The position numbers and the translations under genes were made by a program. 39,759 nucleotides of DNA. Source: an uncultured bacterium (GTDB taxonomy: Bacteria; Verrucomicrobiota; Kiritimatiellia; RFP12; UBA1067). A model generated the notes under the pieces. The model was not told the DNA's origin and did no database searches. It saw nothing but the letters and a program-made list of their open reading frames with translations. The stretch spans positions 1-39,759 of the forward strand of contig URIT01000013.1 in assembly GCA_900547945.1 (NCBI GenBank), read 5' to 3'. This document shows, one piece after another, positions 36,970 to 39,759 of the stretch; the first letter of the stretch is position 1; each line of letters begins with the position of its first letter.

Positions 36970-37148
36970 TGTGGAAAATGAAGAAAAATTATTTTTTTTT
37001 ACAACGCCGAAAAACCCTTGTTTTATGGGGTCGAAACGCACATCGGGCAGTCCCCGGAACCCCATCCGCCGTCGGGAACGACGTGTGGAAACGTCCCGGA
37101 TATTATATACTGTGCGCCGTCAAGGGCAAAAACGAAAGGCAATCACCA

Positions 37149-37577
37149 ATGAGACTGGAGCAGGTCAAGATACTGCTGTACGGCGTCGGCGTTCTGATCT
37201 CAGTCGCGCTGTACCTCGTGTACCTCGCCTCGGCCAGGAAGCGGGGGAAGCGGACGGCGCGGCCACGCCGACCATCGCGCGCCGTCAGGCCGAACGGCGC
37301 ATCGGTGCGCTTCGTGGTCGGCAGGGCGTACTGGTGCCGAGACAAGGGATGGGGCGACTCCGCGCACCAGGTCATACGGCGCGGCGAGCGGAAGGCGCTC
37401 ATATCCTGCGACGTGATCGAGAAGCGCTCGGACGTCGAGGTGTGGCGGACCATCCGCGTCGTGGATGGCGTCGAGACGATGGAGCGCGGCAACATCCGCG
37501 CCGACGACGAGTACACCGGAAAGCGCGGCCTCGCGCCCATCTACGCGGCCGCGAAGGAGCGGCGCACGGCCCTATAA
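37149..37577 (+). CDS. rightward single-pass membrane protein
   Basis: 142 aa. Hydrophobic helix at about 9-27 (LLYGVGVLISVALYLVYLAS), a basic linker (RKRGKRTARPRRPSRAVRP), then a soluble beta-rich domain with WRTIRVVDGVETMERGNIRA. Probably cytoplasmic domain on a membrane anchor. The AACGAAAGG box matches the leftward early genes, so it is a phage gene. The only confident phage gene on the plus strand; superinfection exclusion or lysogeny control is possible. Confidence 0.65.
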   Translation: MRLEQVKILLYGVGVLISVALYLVYLASARKRGKRTARPRRPSRAVRPNGASVRFVVGRAYWCRDKGWGDSAHQVIRRGERKALISCDVIEKRSDVEVWRTIRVVDGVETMERGNIRADDEYTGKRGLAPIYAAAKERRTAL

Positions 37578-37601
37578 CACTCCGTATAGCAAAGGCGAAC
37601 C

Positions 37602-37724
37602 ATGGCGAACATCAGCGAACACACGACCCCGCGCAGACCCCCGAAAACAAACGCTCCCATACAATCCCATATCACCACATACGGCTTGCAAAATGCGTGC
37701 TTGACATCGACGGCGGCACGGTGA
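37602..37724 (+). pseudogene. possible truncated phage gene at the right junction
   Basis: A 40-aa frame (ANISEHTTPRRPPKTNAPIQ) with an AAAGG site starts just after the 142-aa gene and runs into the first bases that read as the host surface protein. It may be a phage gene cut by the phage-host junction, or chance. The junction appears to lie near 37.66-37.70 kb. Confidence 0.3.
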
Positions 37725-39082
37725 CGGCGGCGCATGCGCTGGGCGCAAAGGACTATGCCCTCCATCTGGAAGGGGGACGCCTCGCGCTCACGGGCGCGGC
37801 CACGCTCGACCTGCGCGCGTCCAAGGGCCTTCTCGGCACGGGCTCGGTGACGGTCGACACGACGGCCGGCGCCGCGATTCAGGTCTCCAAGGACGAAAAC
37901 CAGGATGCGTGCTTCTCGACGGGCGACAGCGAGGGAACGCTGGAGATGACCGTTGGGCGTCAGGCGTTTGCGCCGACAAATCCGGGCCACATCGTCTTTG
38001 GCGACAGCCAAAAGGGGACGTTCCGCTTGACGGTTGAAGACAGGGGGCCCGGCGACGCGAGTGCCTTGCTTGTCAACGGAACACTCTGCCCGTACGCCTT
38101 TTATGTCGGCCGCCAGGCCGGCGTGGCGGACGTCGTGCTTCAGAGCGGGCGTCTCGGCGGCTCGGACCTCGCCTGCCGGCGCGGCGTGATCGTCGCGGGC
38201 GTGAAGGGCGCAGGCGCGGTGGTCACGGGGCGCGTCACGGTTGCGGGCGGGCAAGTCACGGTCTCCGCGTCAAGGCTGACTGACCATTGGTCGGGCGTCG
38301 GCTTCGGCGTCTCGACACAGGTGACGGATCCGTCGGCGGTGCGCGGCGAGCTGAAGCTGGAGGACGGGCTCGTGCAGGTCAACAACAAGTCGCCGCTCGG
38401 CTTCGGCGTCGGCAACGCCACGGGCGTCGGCCTCCAGACGGGCGGAACGGTGGACGTGACGCAGAGCGCGGGCGCGGCCGTTCTCGGCTACGGGTCCGGC
38501 ACGGGCGAATACGTCCTCTCGAATGGCACGTTCGCCACGGGCCGTCCGCTCTACGTGGGCGGCTGCCGGAAGGCGGACGTGCAGGAGGCCTATTACGAAG
38601 GCAAGAGCCCCGCCGGACGCGGCGCGGCGACGGGTCGCCTTTACGCGCGCGGCGGCACGCTGGCGGCGACGAACGAGCTGGGCATCGTCGTCGGCGCGGA
38701 CGGACGCGGCAGCCTGGAGATCGGTTCCGACGGCAACGTGACGGCAAAGGCGCTCGTCCTTTCCAACAACGTCGAGGGTGTCCTTGCCTTCGAGCTTGGC
38801 GCGCGCAAGGCGGGAACGCTCAAGGCGGACAAGCTCGTGATCGCGCCGGGCGCGAAGCTGGAGATCGACGCGCGAGCGCTTGCGGCGGATTCAAGCGGCA
38901 CGATCCATTTGGCCGACTGCGGTGCGGTCGAGGGCTTGTTCGCCGCCTCGGATGTCACGATCCTGTCGCCGATCGGACAGGAAAAACGCTTCGCGCACGC
39001 GATGATTCTGACGGAGCGGAGCGGGAAGAAGGGCCTGTGGCTGATGCTTCAGCCGCGCGGCCTGATCATGGTCATCCGGTGA
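37697..39082 (+). pseudogene. 3' fragment of a host beta-strand repeat surface protein
   Basis: About 461 codons of an open frame with no own start. The chain is Gly/Ala/Thr/Val-rich with repeated short strands (LHLEGGRLALTGAATLDLRA, GTGEYVLSNGTFATGRPLYV, GRGSLEIGSDGNVTAKALVL), as in the passenger part of autotransporter-associated beta-strand repeat proteins. The 5' part is missing where phage DNA begins, suggesting the phage inserted into this gene or that the assembly joins two molecules. A GTG could serve as a secondary start at 37697. Confidence 0.6.
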
Positions 39083-39090
39083 GATCTCCG

Positions 39091-39759
39091 ATGAGGCCGC
39101 GTCTTTCGTTTGTCTGCCTGGCCGTCTTTCCGCTTGTCGGGGCGGTCGCTGCGGAAAAGGTCGTACACGTCCACGCATTCGATGCGGCGGCGGCCTGCGC
39201 GGGCGCCGGCTTCGCCACGTGGGGCGGTGACAAGTCGGGCCGCGCGGCCTTCGACGCCGAAACGGGCGGGCTGCGCCTCGTCTGGACGAACTCCGTGGGG
39301 CGCTTCGCGCTCGGCAAGGCCCTTGACGCGAGCGTCTCCAACGCCGTCGCCCGCGCGGACGGCTTCCTGACGCACGTGCAACTGACGCTCTCGGCGCGCG
39401 CGCTCGGCTCTCTGCCGCTGATGCGCAGCATGACGCCCCTTGGGTATTACAGCAATGTCATTGGACTGAACGCGGATGGTCGCGTCCATGTCGTGCGCGT
39501 GCGCCCCGGCGGCTTCGCGCGCGCGAAGGGCCCGTTCGACGCGAAGGGCCTGCACACCTTCGACATCGGCGTGTCCGGCGGCAGCGGCGACGTCACGCTG
39601 AAGGCCGTCGCGCTCGTCTTCAGCGACGCGCGACGTCCCGCGCCCGCGCCCGAGGTCGGGGTGGACGACTTCCGGCTCTTCCCCGAGCCGCGCGTCTTCC
39701 GTCCCGGCGCGGCGACCTTCCCGCTCGCGGGCTTCGCCGCGCCGCAGGGCTTCGGGGCG
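39091..39759 (+). CDS. exported host protein, cut by the window edge
   Basis: At least 223 aa, open to the right edge. Signal peptide MRPRLSFVCLAVFPLVGAVA with cleavage near AAE, followed by a beta-rich domain (VVHVHAFDAAAACAGAG, GLRLVWTNSVGRFALGKAL) and DDFRLFPEP, a jelly-roll or carbohydrate-binding look. It starts 8 bases after the surface-protein fragment, so the two form a host operon. Function unknown; perhaps surface or polysaccharide related. Confidence 0.65.
   Translation, partial: MRPRLSFVCLAVFPLVGAVAAEKVVHVHAFDAAAACAGAGFATWGGDKSGRAAFDAETGGLRLVWTNSVGRFALGKALDASVSNAVARADGFLTHVQLTLSARALGSLPLMRSMTPLGYYSNVIGLNADGRVHVVRVRPGGFARAKGPFDAKGLHTFDIGVSGGSGDVTLKAVALVFSDARRPAPAPEVGVDDFRLFPEPRVFRPGAATFPLAGFAAPQGFGA

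Larger units (their letters stand above)
36876..37148. other. divergent control region
   Basis: 273 bases between the leftward early operon and the rightward 142-aa gene. Contains the leftward promoter with operator, a 9-T tract (36992-37000), a GACGT/ACGTC inverted repeat (37080-37095) and a possible rightward -10 (TATACT, 37106-37111). No -35 partner for the latter is clear. Confidence 0.6.

Noticed and set aside
36992..37000. T tract as a terminator
   Set aside because: No GC-rich stem stands directly before it on either strand.
36791..37696. upstream part of the 763-codon frame joined to the surface-protein fragment
   Set aside because: It runs antisense over an early gene, through the promoter region and over the 142-aa gene in another frame; only the part after about 37.7 kb looks like protein.

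Overview
This window looks like most of an integrated tailed phage (siphovirus-type, lambda/HK97 head logic) plus a short piece of its bacterial host. The DNA is GC-rich. Nearly every gene from about 36.9 kb down to 0.25 kb lies on the minus strand in one tightly packed operon-like array, with many ATGA, GTGA and TAATG overlaps. The last ~2 kb on the plus strand are of a different kind: a 3' fragment of a repetitive beta-strand surface protein of the autotransporter type, then the start of an exported protein. Such proteins, and the InlB-type B-repeats in one phage structural gene, are common in PVC-group gut and rumen bacteria such as Kiritimatiellota. That host assignment is inference, not proof.

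Layout in transcription order, right to left. (1) Control region, 36.88-37.15 kb: a leftward promoter with a palindromic operator between its -35 and -10 boxes, and one short rightward membrane-protein gene. (2) Early genes, 36.9-34.2 kb: an ArdA-type antirestriction protein and small DNA-binding or membrane proteins, one carrying an 11-G tract that breaks its frame. (3) Replication and recombination, 34.1-22.2 kb: a large ParB-like protein, a RecB/Cas4-like Fe-S nuclease, a Sak4-like ATPase, a candidate single-strand binding protein, a second ParB-like protein, an SF2 helicase, an HsdM-like protein without its catalytic motif, a zinc-ribbon/Toprim primase and a RusA resolvase. (4) A possible DNA hypermodification pair, 21.4-19.7 kb: a third ParB-like protein and a TET-associated-type glycosyltransferase. 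(5) Packaging and head, 19.7-12.3 kb: terminase, NrdR-like zinc ribbon, gpW-like joiner, portal, fused prohead protease and major capsid protein, decoration protein, neck proteins. (6) Tail, 12.3-1.5 kb: terminator, tube, chaperone, coiled-coil tape-measure candidate, an InlB-repeat protein, baseplate/fibre proteins and a LamG lectin-like protein. (7) Lysis-end genes, 1.4-0.25 kb: XhlA-like membrane protein, DUF1353 protein and a lipoprotein, closed by a strong hairpin.

The non-coding layer is unusually patterned. A 19-bp near-palindrome (ACTGCGTCAAAGATACAGT) occurs eight times: five intergenic copies and three inside reading frames, where it encodes a PTASKIQS-like peptide. A CGCGTTATAACGCG operator occurs at the early promoter and twice more in the early genes. 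Early genes share an AACGAAAGG box before their starts. Five gene junctions share a TTGAC-N5-GTC hairpin that contains the upstream stop codon. No integrase, repressor, DNA polymerase or endolysin was recognised inside the window.
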